A stretch of 59,522 nt of DNA, taken from RGIG8597 sp045133795. Lineage in GTDB: Bacteria > Spirochaetota > GWE2-31-10. The first letter of the stretch is position 1, and each line of letters opens with the position of its first letter. The stretch covers positions 1 through 59,522 of the forward strand of contig JBGUUT010000001.1 of the NCBI GenBank assembly GCA_045133795.1, read 5' to 3'. The notes under the pieces were generated by a model. That model saw nothing but the letters and a program-made list of their open reading frames with translations, did no database searches and had not been told where the DNA came from. The position numbers and the translations under genes are program-made. This document shows positions 44,128-52,369 of the stretch, piece after piece.

Positions 44128-45606
44128 TTATTCTGGAAAACAACGCTTTAAAGCATAATTATCAAAAAGTTTCTTTATTCCTCCGCAATCAACAACTGTC
44201 CTATCAGCAATAAGAGGTACTCGCTCCAAAACCAAATCACCTTGACTGTACACTAAATTTCCAAGTACATCACCGACCTGTATCGGAGCTTGCAAAAACT
44301 TCGGCAATTCAACATCCACACAAACTTCTTCTTCTGATTTTGGAACAGGAATAGAAAATGTTGAAGATGTTCTTGCCGGAACCAAATTTAACACATTCAC
44401 ATCTCCGCCAAAAACACAGATAGGGAATTCATTATTCTCAATAGATTTATAAGTCACAAAAGACGAAAACGCCCAATTCATAAGAAGCTCAGAATCTGCC
44501 AATCGATAAAAATTACCTTCAATCGTATTAGTTCCTATTCCGCCCAGTGTAACAGAAATAAATCTTGTTTCATCACGACAAACCGTAAGAGCCAAATTAT
44601 ATCCTGATTCATTAATAAAACCGGTTTTCAAGCCATCTGCACCTTGAATTTTCATTAAAACTCTATTCGTTGGTTCCTGTGTAACCGGCAGAGTTCCCGC
44701 CATCACATTCTTTTGAACATAATTAACCGGTAAATTATGTTCCTGCGGATATGTAAAATTGCGAACATTATGAAACAACTCGATTGTTTGCGGAAACTTT
44801 TCTAAATAAACACGACAAAATGCCGCCAATTCACGAGCTGTCGTCTTATTTTCTTCACTATATCCGGTAGGCTCAACAAAATTTGTTTGAGTCAACCCTA
44901 AACTCGCCATTTCTGAATTCATCCTCTTTACAAATTCAACTGCATTTCCGGCAACATAGCAAGCAACAGCCATAGCAGCATCATTTCCGGACACTACAGC
45001 CATCCCTCGAAGTAATTCTTCCAATGTAACACGCTGCCCTTCACCCAAATACATTAATGAAGAACCGACAGGTGCATTTATTGCCCAAGATTGCGGAGGT
45101 AAAGGCACAACATCAGACAAAGCAATCTTCCCGGCTTCAACCTCTTTCATCGCAATATACATTCCCACAAGTTTTGTAAGAGACGCCGGCGGTATTACCT
45201 TATCTGCATTTTTTTCATACACAATAAAACCATTATCCGCATCAACAAGAATGGCACTTTTGGCTTTAACCGCCAAATGGGGAACATTAATATTATAAGG
45301 CAAAGGACGCAATAAAGAAAAAGAATGACTTAAAACTGAAGTTAAATCCGCTTGCATTCCTTCACTCAGCATTTTTGCTTGAGGATTTTCAAATGTTTTA
45401 ACATATTTATTAACAACAAAAGAAAATGTCAGTATTAATGCAACAACAACCAAAACAACAGCACATAGAGATAGAGAAATCATTTTTAATACAGCAGGAA
45501 CCTTTTTTTTCCTTTTTAAATCCATGTCTTTTTCGACTTCCTCTACATCCGTACGCAAACATCTTAATAATTCTTTGTTATCATCATTTTCGTCATTCAT
45601 TATCAT
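44128..45606 (-). CDS. D-alanyl-D-alanine carboxypeptidase (PBP5-like, S11 family)
   Basis: A 492-residue membrane-anchored penicillin-binding protein that trims the terminal D-Ala of peptidoglycan stem peptides. It has a charged cytosolic N-terminus (residues 1-40), one transmembrane helix (about 43-66), then a periplasmic S11 domain with SLTK (Ser142, Lys145), SGN (206-208) and KTG (327-329). The C-terminal beta-rich domain ends at about 490. Unlike E. coli PBP5 it is anchored at the N-terminus rather than by a C-terminal amphipathic helix. AAAGGA precedes the ATG. It follows the ankyrin gene by 38 bp on the same strand. Confidence 0.93.
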   Translation of the reverse strand: MIMNDENDDNKELLRCLRTDVEEVEKDMDLKRKKKVPAVLKMISLSLCAVVLVVVALILTFSFVVNKYVKTFENPQAKMLSEGMQADLTSVLSHSFSLLRPLPYNINVPHLAVKAKSAILVDADNGFIVYEKNADKVIPPASLTKLVGMYIAMKEVEAGKIALSDVVPLPPQSWAINAPVGSSLMYLGEGQRVTLEELLRGMAVVSGNDAAMAVACYVAGNAVEFVKRMNSEMASLGLTQTNFVEPTGYSEENKTTARELAAFCRVYLEKFPQTIELFHNVRNFTYPQEHNLPVNYVQKNVMAGTLPVTQEPTNRVLMKIQGADGLKTGFINESGYNLALTVCRDETRFISVTLGGIGTNTIEGNFYRLADSELLMNWAFSSFVTYKSIENNEFPICVFGGDVNVLNLVPARTSSTFSIPVPKSEEEVCVDVELPKFLQAPIQVGDVLGNLVYSQGDLVLERVPLIADRTVVDCGGIKKLFDNYALKRCFPE

Positions 45607-45644
45607 TTAAATCCTTTAAACAAAACATTATTCATTTTGTCATC

Positions 45645-46583
45645 TTAAATTTTACTGCGTAAAATTTTTATTAATTCCAGATTATTATTTTCAATTGCAT
45701 AATCAAGAGCACTCATTCCGTCATCGTCTTCGATATTTACATCTGCTCCGGCTTCCAACAACATTGTAACCGAGACGATTCTGCCTTCATTGTCCTCATT
45801 TTCTGCAGCATACATCAACGCTGTTTTCCCTTTATTATTTTTTACATTTACATCAATTCCGGTATCAAGCAAACATTTAATAATCTGCCCGCTTTCATCT
45901 TTCCAATTACTGCCGGCAGCCATCAATGCATTATTTCCCAAATAATCCACTGCATTTATATCCGCTCCGGCATTTAACAACAAAGATATAACTTCCGCAT
46001 TAGAACTATTTTCTGCAGCATACATTAGCGAAGTTTTCCCCTCATTATCCGACGCATTTACATTTTCACCGGCCTCTAATAACAAACGAATAACTTCCGC
46101 ATTTTCATTATATCCGGCTGCCTTCATCAAAGAGGTTCTGCCATGTAAATCCTGAACATTTAATTCGGCTCCTGCCTGAATTAACAATTTAGTAACTTCA
46201 GAATTTTCATTCCACACACCATACATCAAAGAAATTTCACCATATTTATTTCTCGCATTAATTTCTGCTCTGGAACGAAGCAACAATTTTACTATTTTTT
46301 CATTCTTACAATATTCGGAGGCATACATTAACGGAGTTTTATTACTCTCATCTTCAGCATTTACATCCGCACCGGCATTTATTAAAATCTTGACAACTTC
46401 CCGATCTTCATTGTGTTCAACAGCAAACATTAACGGAGTTACACCATATTCATTTCTGGAATTTACATTTACACCGGTTTTAATTGCAGCTTGAACTTCT
46501 TTAAAAGTTCCGCTTTCACACAATTTAAAAAAGTCTTCAATTGCCATCGGTGGGCCTTGAAATTTTTTATTGTTGATTACCAT
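45645..46583 (-). CDS. Ankyrin-repeat protein
   Basis: A 312-residue soluble protein made almost wholly of ankyrin repeats, about eight of them from residue 25 to the end. Each follows the pattern G-T/K-S/T-P/A-L-M-x-A...LL-x-AGADVN (for example GKTSLMYAAENSSNAEVISLLLNAGADIN). Such repeats bind protein partners; no enzyme domain is attached and there is no signal peptide. An AGGA sits upstream of the ATG at 46583. It shares a strand and a short gap with the carboxypeptidase gene and has its own promoter candidate. The partner is unknown. Confidence 0.9.
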   Translation of the reverse strand: MVINNKKFQGPPMAIEDFFKLCESGTFKEVQAAIKTGVNVNSRNEYGVTPLMFAVEHNEDREVVKILINAGADVNAEDESNKTPLMYASEYCKNEKIVKLLLRSRAEINARNKYGEISLMYGVWNENSEVTKLLIQAGAELNVQDLHGRTSLMKAAGYNENAEVIRLLLEAGENVNASDNEGKTSLMYAAENSSNAEVISLLLNAGADINAVDYLGNNALMAAGSNWKDESGQIIKCLLDTGIDVNVKNNKGKTALMYAAENEDNEGRIVSVTMLLEAGADVNIEDDDGMSALDYAIENNNLELIKILRSKI

Positions 46584-46641
46584 AGCAAAATCCTAATTAA
46601 GAATTACCAATTATTCTTCAGGAAAAAATAATCTGCACATC

Positions 46642-46670
46642 ATCTTACAATATATAAAATCAATTTACAA
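46642..46670 (-). promoter_or_regulatory. Candidate promoter for the ankyrin-carboxypeptidase pair
   Basis: On the minus strand TTGTAA (46665-46670) and TAAGAT (46642-46647) with a 17-bp spacer, in the 189-bp gap upstream of the ankyrin gene. No terminator was seen for the hydrogenase gene on the other side of this gap. Confidence 0.45.
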
Positions 46671-46772
46671 ACGATTTTACTGAAATGAATTTTATTTCAA
46701 CAATAAAATTATTTAATAAAATCTACTGAGACAACATGCTGTTTTACAAAGAAAAAACATCATCATAAATGC

Positions 46773-48260
46773 TTACTCTTTTGTATTTTGTTCATCTTTC
46801 TTTCCGTTTTCGACATATTTTTTCAACTGGATAGCCGCTATTTTCGGATTTGAAACAACCGAAGGACCGGCAATACAACCGCCTTCACACGACATTACCT
46901 CCACCAAATTAGGCGTAGTCGGCGTATAAGGCACTTCACCGCTTTGAATTTTGCCGAACTGTGCCAATTGTTTCATTCCGGCTTTGTTTAATCCGTTGAT
47001 AACCGTACTTCGTAATTTTTCCGGATGTTTCAAGCGAACCTTCACAGCCTCGGCGACTCCGCCGGAAATCGCAAAATTTCGTCCGGAAACAGTAGCGATA
47101 TCATCAGCTTCATGTTCTACATCTTTTTGCTTCGCCACATCGATTTTCTTGGCAATAAACAATGCACCGATTTCTTCCACGCTCAATACATAATCGACAA
47201 AATCGTCATCCATTCCTTCTTTACGCTTAGCAAGACACGGTCCGACAAAAACCGTAATATTTTCAGAATCCTCTTTTTTCACCAACTCTGCGATATAATG
47301 CATAGGGCTTCTGGTGTCAGACACACATGGCAAAAGCTGCGGAACGTGCAGTTTTACGGCATGCACATACGCCGGACAGCACGACGTCGTCATTAGTTTT
47401 TCCCCACGCTCCATTCTTTCTTCAAATTCAAAAGCTTCTTTATCAGCCGTAATATCCGCCCCTAATGCGACTTCTTTTACCTCGGTAAATCCCGCTGCCA
47501 ACAACGCAGCTTCCAACTGAGTACTTTGAGCTCTGAATTGTGCCGCAATAGCCGGAGCATACATCGCCACAACTTTTTTTCCGTTCATAATATGTTTCAA
47601 CACATCTACAAGCTGACTTTTATCCATCATTGCACCGAAAGGACACTCACTCATACAATGACCGCAAGCTATACATTTTTCGTAATCAATACATTCTTTT
47701 CCCGATTCATCTTTAGAAATCGCATTGACAGGACAAGCCTCCTCACACGGAACCGGAATTTTTATAATCGCATGATACGGACAATTTTGCATACAAAGTC
47801 CGCAATTAACACATTTTTGAGAATCTATACTAGCTCTTCCGTTAGTAATGGTAATAGCTTTCTTTCCGCAATTAATCATACAAGGACGAGCAAAACAAGC
47901 CTGACACGCATTTGTCACCATATAGTGAGTCTGCACGCATGCATTACAAGCTTCATGTAAAACAGACAAAAACGGTTGTGTCGGTTTTTCACGAGCCAAA
48001 GCTTCCTTTGCATATTCCGAAAGATTTTTTTCATCATCATCCGACTCTTCATTATTACACCCCAACCGTGCAATCACACGTTGACGCAGAATTTCTCTGT
48101 CATGATAAATACAACATCTTATCGGCTGACCGCCTTTAGGTGCAAGCTCCTTAGGAATAGAAGAAACTCCCTCTTCCAATTTTCCTTCAAGTTGCAATGT
48201 TGCAATACGTACTAAAATTTCACGCTTTATACGACCTGAATTATTATTTAAATTCAACAT
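46773..48260 (-). CDS. [FeFe] hydrogenase, group-B-like catalytic subunit
   Basis: A 495-residue cytosolic enzyme that reduces protons to H2 or oxidises H2. The N-terminus has a basic helical domain with Cys49-Cys50 and Cys68. A ferredoxin-like region follows: Cys119-122-127-131, CVNCGLCMQNC (150-160), and Cys190/196/199/202/206. The H-cluster domain shows TSCCP (292-296), FVGPCLAKRKE (Cys342) and EVMSCEGGCIAGP (Cys458, Cys462). The TSCCP and GPC motifs rather than TSCSP and MPC suggest group B. No HydEFG maturases lie in the window and must be elsewhere. It overlaps the upstream [2Fe-2S] gene by 7 bp. RBS AGAGGA. Confidence 0.9.
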   Translation of the reverse strand: MLNLNNNSGRIKREILVRIATLQLEGKLEEGVSSIPKELAPKGGQPIRCCIYHDREILRQRVIARLGCNNEESDDDEKNLSEYAKEALAREKPTQPFLSVLHEACNACVQTHYMVTNACQACFARPCMINCGKKAITITNGRASIDSQKCVNCGLCMQNCPYHAIIKIPVPCEEACPVNAISKDESGKECIDYEKCIACGHCMSECPFGAMMDKSQLVDVLKHIMNGKKVVAMYAPAIAAQFRAQSTQLEAALLAAGFTEVKEVALGADITADKEAFEFEERMERGEKLMTTSCCPAYVHAVKLHVPQLLPCVSDTRSPMHYIAELVKKEDSENITVFVGPCLAKRKEGMDDDFVDYVLSVEEIGALFIAKKIDVAKQKDVEHEADDIATVSGRNFAISGGVAEAVKVRLKHPEKLRSTVINGLNKAGMKQLAQFGKIQSGEVPYTPTTPNLVEVMSCEGGCIAGPSVVSNPKIAAIQLKKYVENGKKDEQNTKE

Positions 48261-48505
48261 AATTTTTCCTCTATCTTAGATATAATCGTCTGCAAAGTTG
48301 CTGCTTCTATCAATTCACCGTCTATTTCTACATACGGCGGACGTTTTTCCGTAATACCGTGACATTGCTCTACACAAGGAATACCGTCGACTTCCACTAC
48401 ATCTCGCAAGTTTTCCGGTAATGTCTCATTCAACAATAACAACTCCGACGCCCCCATCACATAGCAAGCTGTCCCCGTACAAATTGAAATTTTTATCTTT
48501 TTCAT
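48254..48505 (-). CDS. Thioredoxin-like [2Fe-2S] ferredoxin (NuoE/HymA-type), first copy
   Basis: An 83-residue protein with the thioredoxin-like ferredoxin pattern CTGTAC (Cys9, Cys14) and CVEQC near residues 44-48. It probably passes electrons between a donor and the hydrogenase encoded directly downstream. The ATG at 48505 is chosen because GGGAG lies 8 bases upstream; the ATG two codons before it leaves only 2 bases. It overlaps the hydrogenase start, suggesting coupled translation. A second, only distantly similar copy is encoded at 52087-52326. Confidence 0.85.
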   Translation of the reverse strand: MKKIKISICTGTACYVMGASELLLLNETLPENLRDVVEVDGIPCVEQCHGITEKRPPYVEIDGELIEAATLQTIISKIEEKLC

Positions 48506-48582
48506 TTCCATATCTCCCTGTCCGTAATTTTACGCAAAGATAATACTAGATATTTATCCGTTTACAAATCTCAAAAAAATTA

Positions 48583-49110
48583 TCAAAAGAAAAATCTGTG
48601 AACTTTACAAAAAACTCCGTCTGCAAAAGCAAAATCTGTTTCAGTCCTTTCGTACGATAAACTGCTTAACAGTTTTAGCGAACTTTTATTATCATCAATA
48701 CAAGTCATCACAATCGGAAATATTTTCATTTCCCTGGCAACATCCACCGCCAAATTCAACGCCTTGTACGCATAACCTTTTCGACGCAGACTCTTTCTTA
48801 TGACAATTCCGATATTCCCTCCATAGTCAAGCAACTGTTCTGTCAATCGCAATCGAATATTGACAGTCCCGACATACTCTTTTCCCGTCACTACCCAAAA
48901 TGTAACCGACGGCACAAATCCATCCGGCAAGCCGATTCCGGCTTTTTGCTTTTGATATTCTTCAAAAATATTCTCACGCCATTGCTCGTAAAAATCCGGA
49001 TTATGAATAATATAATCATTGTGTACAAATCCCCACGTTTCTTTACACGCTTGATAATAAGATTCTAAAAAATCCGAATGTGGCTGTATCAACCGTAAAT
49101 CTTTATCCAT
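48583..49110 (-). CDS. GNAT family N-acetyltransferase
   Basis: A 175-residue protein with the GNAT fold. The acetyl-CoA loop appears as RKSLRRKGYAYKAL (about residues 104-117). A later helix has DNKSSLKLLSSLSYE, as in RimJ-like enzymes. The substrate is unknown. It lies between the SpoIIE phosphatase gene (12 bp) and the [2Fe-2S] gene (77 bp), inside the hydrogenase locus, so it is probably cotranscribed. GAGAG precedes the ATG. Whether it acetylates a locus protein is only a guess. Confidence 0.8.
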   Translation of the reverse strand: MDKDLRLIQPHSDFLESYYQACKETWGFVHNDYIIHNPDFYEQWRENIFEEYQKQKAGIGLPDGFVPSVTFWVVTGKEYVGTVNIRLRLTEQLLDYGGNIGIVIRKSLRRKGYAYKALNLAVDVAREMKIFPIVMTCIDDNKSSLKLLSSLSYERTETDFAFADGVFCKVHRFFF

Positions 49111-49122
49111 TAAAACTCTCTT

Positions 49123-50319
49123 TTAAAAATATTGAATCTTTACTTCCTTCAAATATTTATCTTGCAACAACCCTGCAATTTTCTTTATTACATTTCGCCG
49201 TATTTCAAGTTCCTCAGGCATATTGGGATCTTGATGAGCCTCGTTAATTTTTGTTCCTACGGCAAAATGAATTCTGTCACAATCTAAAAACATTTCTACC
49301 ATTTTTGTCGCCGCATTCGGTCGCAATCTCTCGATTCTGGCTCCGTTATCCAAAAGCTGTGCAACTTTTCCCATGGTTATAATGCCTTCTGTCACCATAT
49401 TCGCCCCTTCCATTATCGCCATCGGCGGTACTTCCGGGTCTAAATTCTTCAAATCTACTTTGATTTTTCGTCCCAATTCTCGACTTATAATATTTGCCGT
49501 TGTCCCGCCGCAAATCATTCTTCGTCCATTAAAATGGTCAAACAATCTGGCAAGATTTACGTCATTCTCTTTCAACACCGGCGGTCCGGTAACCACAAGC
49601 AAATCTCTCGGATTGCGAAAATAAACCACTCCGCAAGTAATGTCATCTTTAGGAGCAAAATCATCATAAGCCGATGCTTTTTGTACAACCTTACGAGCCA
49701 ACTCTCTTGCACTTATTGCCGGAGTATCATTTATACATTGCAAAATAAAGTCTTGCACATTTTTTTGTCCCCATCCGAAAGGCAATCCTTTGCTTCCCAT
49801 TCCGGCTTGAGTCACTCCGTCAGAGAAAAAAACAAGTCTGTCACCCGGTCTTGCATCATAACGAGAAAATTGCAAGATTGCTTCCTTTAACGGAGCCGTC
49901 TTTTTATTTTTACGCACAAGTTCTGTTTTCTCACGTTCCGGTACAATTATCTGATTTTGTCGAACAAGAACATACGGCGGATTGTCATATTCCATAATGC
50001 ACACGGCTGCCGACGGCTCAATATCTACAAGCGTAAATGTCGCATAACTGATTCCTCGTTCTTTACATACCGGCAAAGTATTCATTATGATTTCGGCAGC
50101 TCGTTTTATGGGAATGTTCTCAGCAATAAACTTAGTCGCCATAGTCGCCGTCAATGTCGCCAATACGCCGGCTTTGATTCCGGAACCAAGTCCGTCGGAA
50201 AGCGTAGTAATCACTCTGCCGTCAGCAATATTTTTTTGTGACAAAAAAACATCGCCTTCGGTATGCTGGTTGTATTTACAATATTGATAATGCCCAACTT
50301 CTATAAAAGTATTTTCCAT
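49123..50319 (-). CDS. SpoIIE/PP2C-type serine phosphatase linked to the hydrogenase
   Basis: A 398-residue cytosolic protein with a SpoIIE-like PPM phosphatase domain in its first half: TLSDGLGSGIKAG (metal-binding Asp and Gly), DRLVFFSDGVTQAG, and a later DDFAPKDDITCGVVYF with acidic metal ligands. The C-terminal part (about residues 245-395) is a distinct domain with GPPVLKENDVNLARLF and GGTTANIISREL, seen in phosphatases next to sensory hydrogenases. The ATG at 50319 is chosen because GAGGG precedes it; the GTG at 50334 overlaps the end of the sensory hydrogenase gene. It follows that gene by 11 bp, a pairing known for group C hydrogenases. Confidence 0.85.
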   Translation of the reverse strand: MENTFIEVGHYQYCKYNQHTEGDVFLSQKNIADGRVITTLSDGLGSGIKAGVLATLTATMATKFIAENIPIKRAAEIIMNTLPVCKERGISYATFTLVDIEPSAAVCIMEYDNPPYVLVRQNQIIVPEREKTELVRKNKKTAPLKEAILQFSRYDARPGDRLVFFSDGVTQAGMGSKGLPFGWGQKNVQDFILQCINDTPAISARELARKVVQKASAYDDFAPKDDITCGVVYFRNPRDLLVVTGPPVLKENDVNLARLFDHFNGRRMICGGTTANIISRELGRKIKVDLKNLDPEVPPMAIMEGANMVTEGIITMGKVAQLLDNGARIERLRPNAATKMVEMFLDCDRIHFAVGTKINEAHQDPNMPEELEIRRNVIKKIAGLLQDKYLKEVKIQYF

Positions 50320-50330
50320 AGCAATTTCCC

Positions 50331-52085
50331 TCACCGTCCTTTTTCAGAACTGTTTTCACCACCGGAAAATGACTCTATTATAGAATTCAAAATCGATTCC
50401 GTTTCTGCTGCATTTTCTCCGAGCAAATACGCAATCTTTTGTACTACCGATAAATTCTTGTCTATTACTTTTTTTGCCTGACTCATAATACGATTTCGCC
50501 TTACCTGAGGTACCGTAACGTCTTCTATTACTCCGCCGGCGATACCTTCCTTTTCAATGGAAAACACGGTAATATGAAAAATCTTATTATTTTCCTTTAC
50601 GTCTCTTTCGATTACATCCGGACCGTTTTTATCAAGAACATCAGCAAAAAAAGTAAACAAACGGGTAATCTTGGACAAATCCGCACCTTCAAGTCCCGGC
50701 AAATCGTTGTACATTTCTTCTATTTCACGTCCCATCAATTTTGCAAAATTTTTGTTACATTCTACAATGGAAAGATTTTTATCTGCAATCACCGCTCCGC
50801 TGGGAATTGCCTGAATCAATCCGTTAGCTTTTTTTTGAGCAAGCTTACGCATATAAGAAAGACACATTGTTTTTTCGGCGTGCTTATCAAGCATTGCGGC
50901 TGCAAAATGTCTGCACGTATCATAACCGCAACACGCACAATTTAATTCATCTTCATGAGAATATTTTCCCACACTGTGCAATGCTGCTCTTATTTCAGTT
51001 TCAGTATGGATATCGCTTTCACGAACTTCTACAGGTAAAACACCGGATAATTGAGGGCGATTGTCTCGTACATTTTGTGAAATTGTATTTTGCACATTCT
51101 CAGCATAGTCCATCACCGCAACATGTTTCAACGCCATAGCAGTTTGCTTTCTGGATGCCGGTCCGTTGATACACCCGCCGTTACATGCCAAAAATTCAAT
51201 AAACAACGGTTTCTTTAATTTTTCCGGCTCAATTCCTTTCAATACATCAGCAATTTGGTCTATTCCGGAAACCGCAATCATTTGCACGTCATCTGTCTTA
51301 TTATATTTCTTTATAGCTTCAATCATCCCGCCGTCTGACGGATACAAAACGCCTTTTGACGCACGTTGCGGAATAAAACAATCTTCATCTGTTACCGTAA
51401 TTGTCTGCGGTGTAATATTTTCAGCTTCAAACCATTTTCGTAAATTACAAAACGTAATCGATGCATCTATCTCATCCCAAACGTCAGCTTCTCTTTTTTT
51501 GGCGATACACGGACCGATAAAAACTACTCCGTTATCATAGCCGTAAGTTTTTTTCAAATATCTTGCATGTGCAAGCAACGGCGAAGCAATATCTGTAATA
51601 TAAGGAGAAAATTCAGGCATTTTAAATTTTATATATTCCACCACGGACGGACACGCCGACGACAAAAACAGTTTTTTACCACCGGACTCTTTTACGGCAT
51701 TTTCCAATACATCCGCAACTTGCATTGATACAAAATCCGCACCTATTGCTGTTTCCGATACAGCATTAAAGCCAATCTTTTTCAATGCAGCTATCAATTG
51801 CTGCGGCGTGAATTCAGAAAATTCCGACACAAATGACGGAGCCAACGACACTATGACATTTTTGCGTAATGTAAAAAGCTGGCGAGTTTTGGCTAAATCA
51901 TTACGTACGTGCTTTGCTTTTGCCGGACAATTTGTCACACAATTTCCGCACAAAATACACAATTCCGGCATTACCATTGCGTGTCCGTTTTCCACACGAA
52001 TTGCCTTATTCGGACATTGACGAACACATTTATAACAATCTTGACATTCTGTTTGTTCTGTATAAATCGGATAAAGAAAATTCAT
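50331..52085 (-). CDS. Putative sensory [FeFe] hydrogenase with PAS domain (HydS-like, group C)
   Basis: A 584-residue protein, probably an H2 or redox sensor rather than a bulk catalyst. In order: two [4Fe-4S] ferredoxin motifs (Cys14-17-20-24 and 43-46-49-53), an H-cluster domain with SSACPSV (Cys145), FIGPC (Cys193) and ACNGGC (Cys301, Cys305), a second Fe-S domain CACCGYDTC...C (383-391 and 408), and a PAS domain (about 421-525) ending in a helical tail. The third L1 residue Ala and reduced cysteine content match groups C and D. Start at the ATG right after the stop of the upstream gene. The first in-frame ATG (52103) has no ribosome-binding site. Confidence 0.88.
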   Translation of the reverse strand: MNFLYPIYTEQTECQDCYKCVRQCPNKAIRVENGHAMVMPELCILCGNCVTNCPAKAKHVRNDLAKTRQLFTLRKNVIVSLAPSFVSEFSEFTPQQLIAALKKIGFNAVSETAIGADFVSMQVADVLENAVKESGGKKLFLSSACPSVVEYIKFKMPEFSPYITDIASPLLAHARYLKKTYGYDNGVVFIGPCIAKKREADVWDEIDASITFCNLRKWFEAENITPQTITVTDEDCFIPQRASKGVLYPSDGGMIEAIKKYNKTDDVQMIAVSGIDQIADVLKGIEPEKLKKPLFIEFLACNGGCINGPASRKQTAMALKHVAVMDYAENVQNTISQNVRDNRPQLSGVLPVEVRESDIHTETEIRAALHSVGKYSHEDELNCACCGYDTCRHFAAAMLDKHAEKTMCLSYMRKLAQKKANGLIQAIPSGAVIADKNLSIVECNKNFAKLMGREIEEMYNDLPGLEGADLSKITRLFTFFADVLDKNGPDVIERDVKENNKIFHITVFSIEKEGIAGGVIEDVTVPQVRRNRIMSQAKKVIDKNLSVVQKIAYLLGENAAETESILNSIIESFSGGENSSEKGR

Positions 52086-52086
52086 A

Positions 52087-52326
52087 TTACATTCCAAGTT
52101 CATGTTTTAACAAATCATTCAAACTTCCGGGCGTTACATGAGAATACAATTTCCCGTCAATACGAATATTAGGACCTTCACAACATTCTCCCTCACAAAG
52201 ACATCCGCTTACTTCCACTTTATCTTCTAAGTTATTATTCGTAATAAAATCTTGCACCATCCGTGCAATAACCGAATTCCCGTGTCCAAAACATGAACTT
52301 CCCATACAAACTGTAATTTTTCTCAT
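52087..52326 (-). CDS. Thioredoxin-like [2Fe-2S] ferredoxin, second copy
   Basis: A 79-residue protein beginning MRKITVCMGSSCFGHG and carrying CLCEGECCEGPN, the four-cysteine thioredoxin-like ferredoxin pattern. It probably donates or accepts electrons for the sensory hydrogenase encoded directly after it. The start is a choice: the ATG at 52326 fits the family, with AAGGAG 12 bases upstream (long spacing). The ATG at 52338 has the same site immediately against it. It follows the 5-formyl-THF cyclo-ligase gene by about 43 bp. Confidence 0.85.
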   Translation of the reverse strand: MRKITVCMGSSCFGHGNSVIARMVQDFITNNNLEDKVEVSGCLCEGECCEGPNIRIDGKLYSHVTPGSLNDLLKHELGM

Positions 52327-52369
52327 ATTTTCACACATCTCCTTTCTTTAAATTCTAATAGTTCATCTA

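Noticed and set aside
50331..52103. Longer start for the sensory hydrogenase (six extra residues)
   Set aside because: The upstream ATG overlaps the preceding gene and has no ribosome-binding site; family members begin at the MNFLYP methionine.
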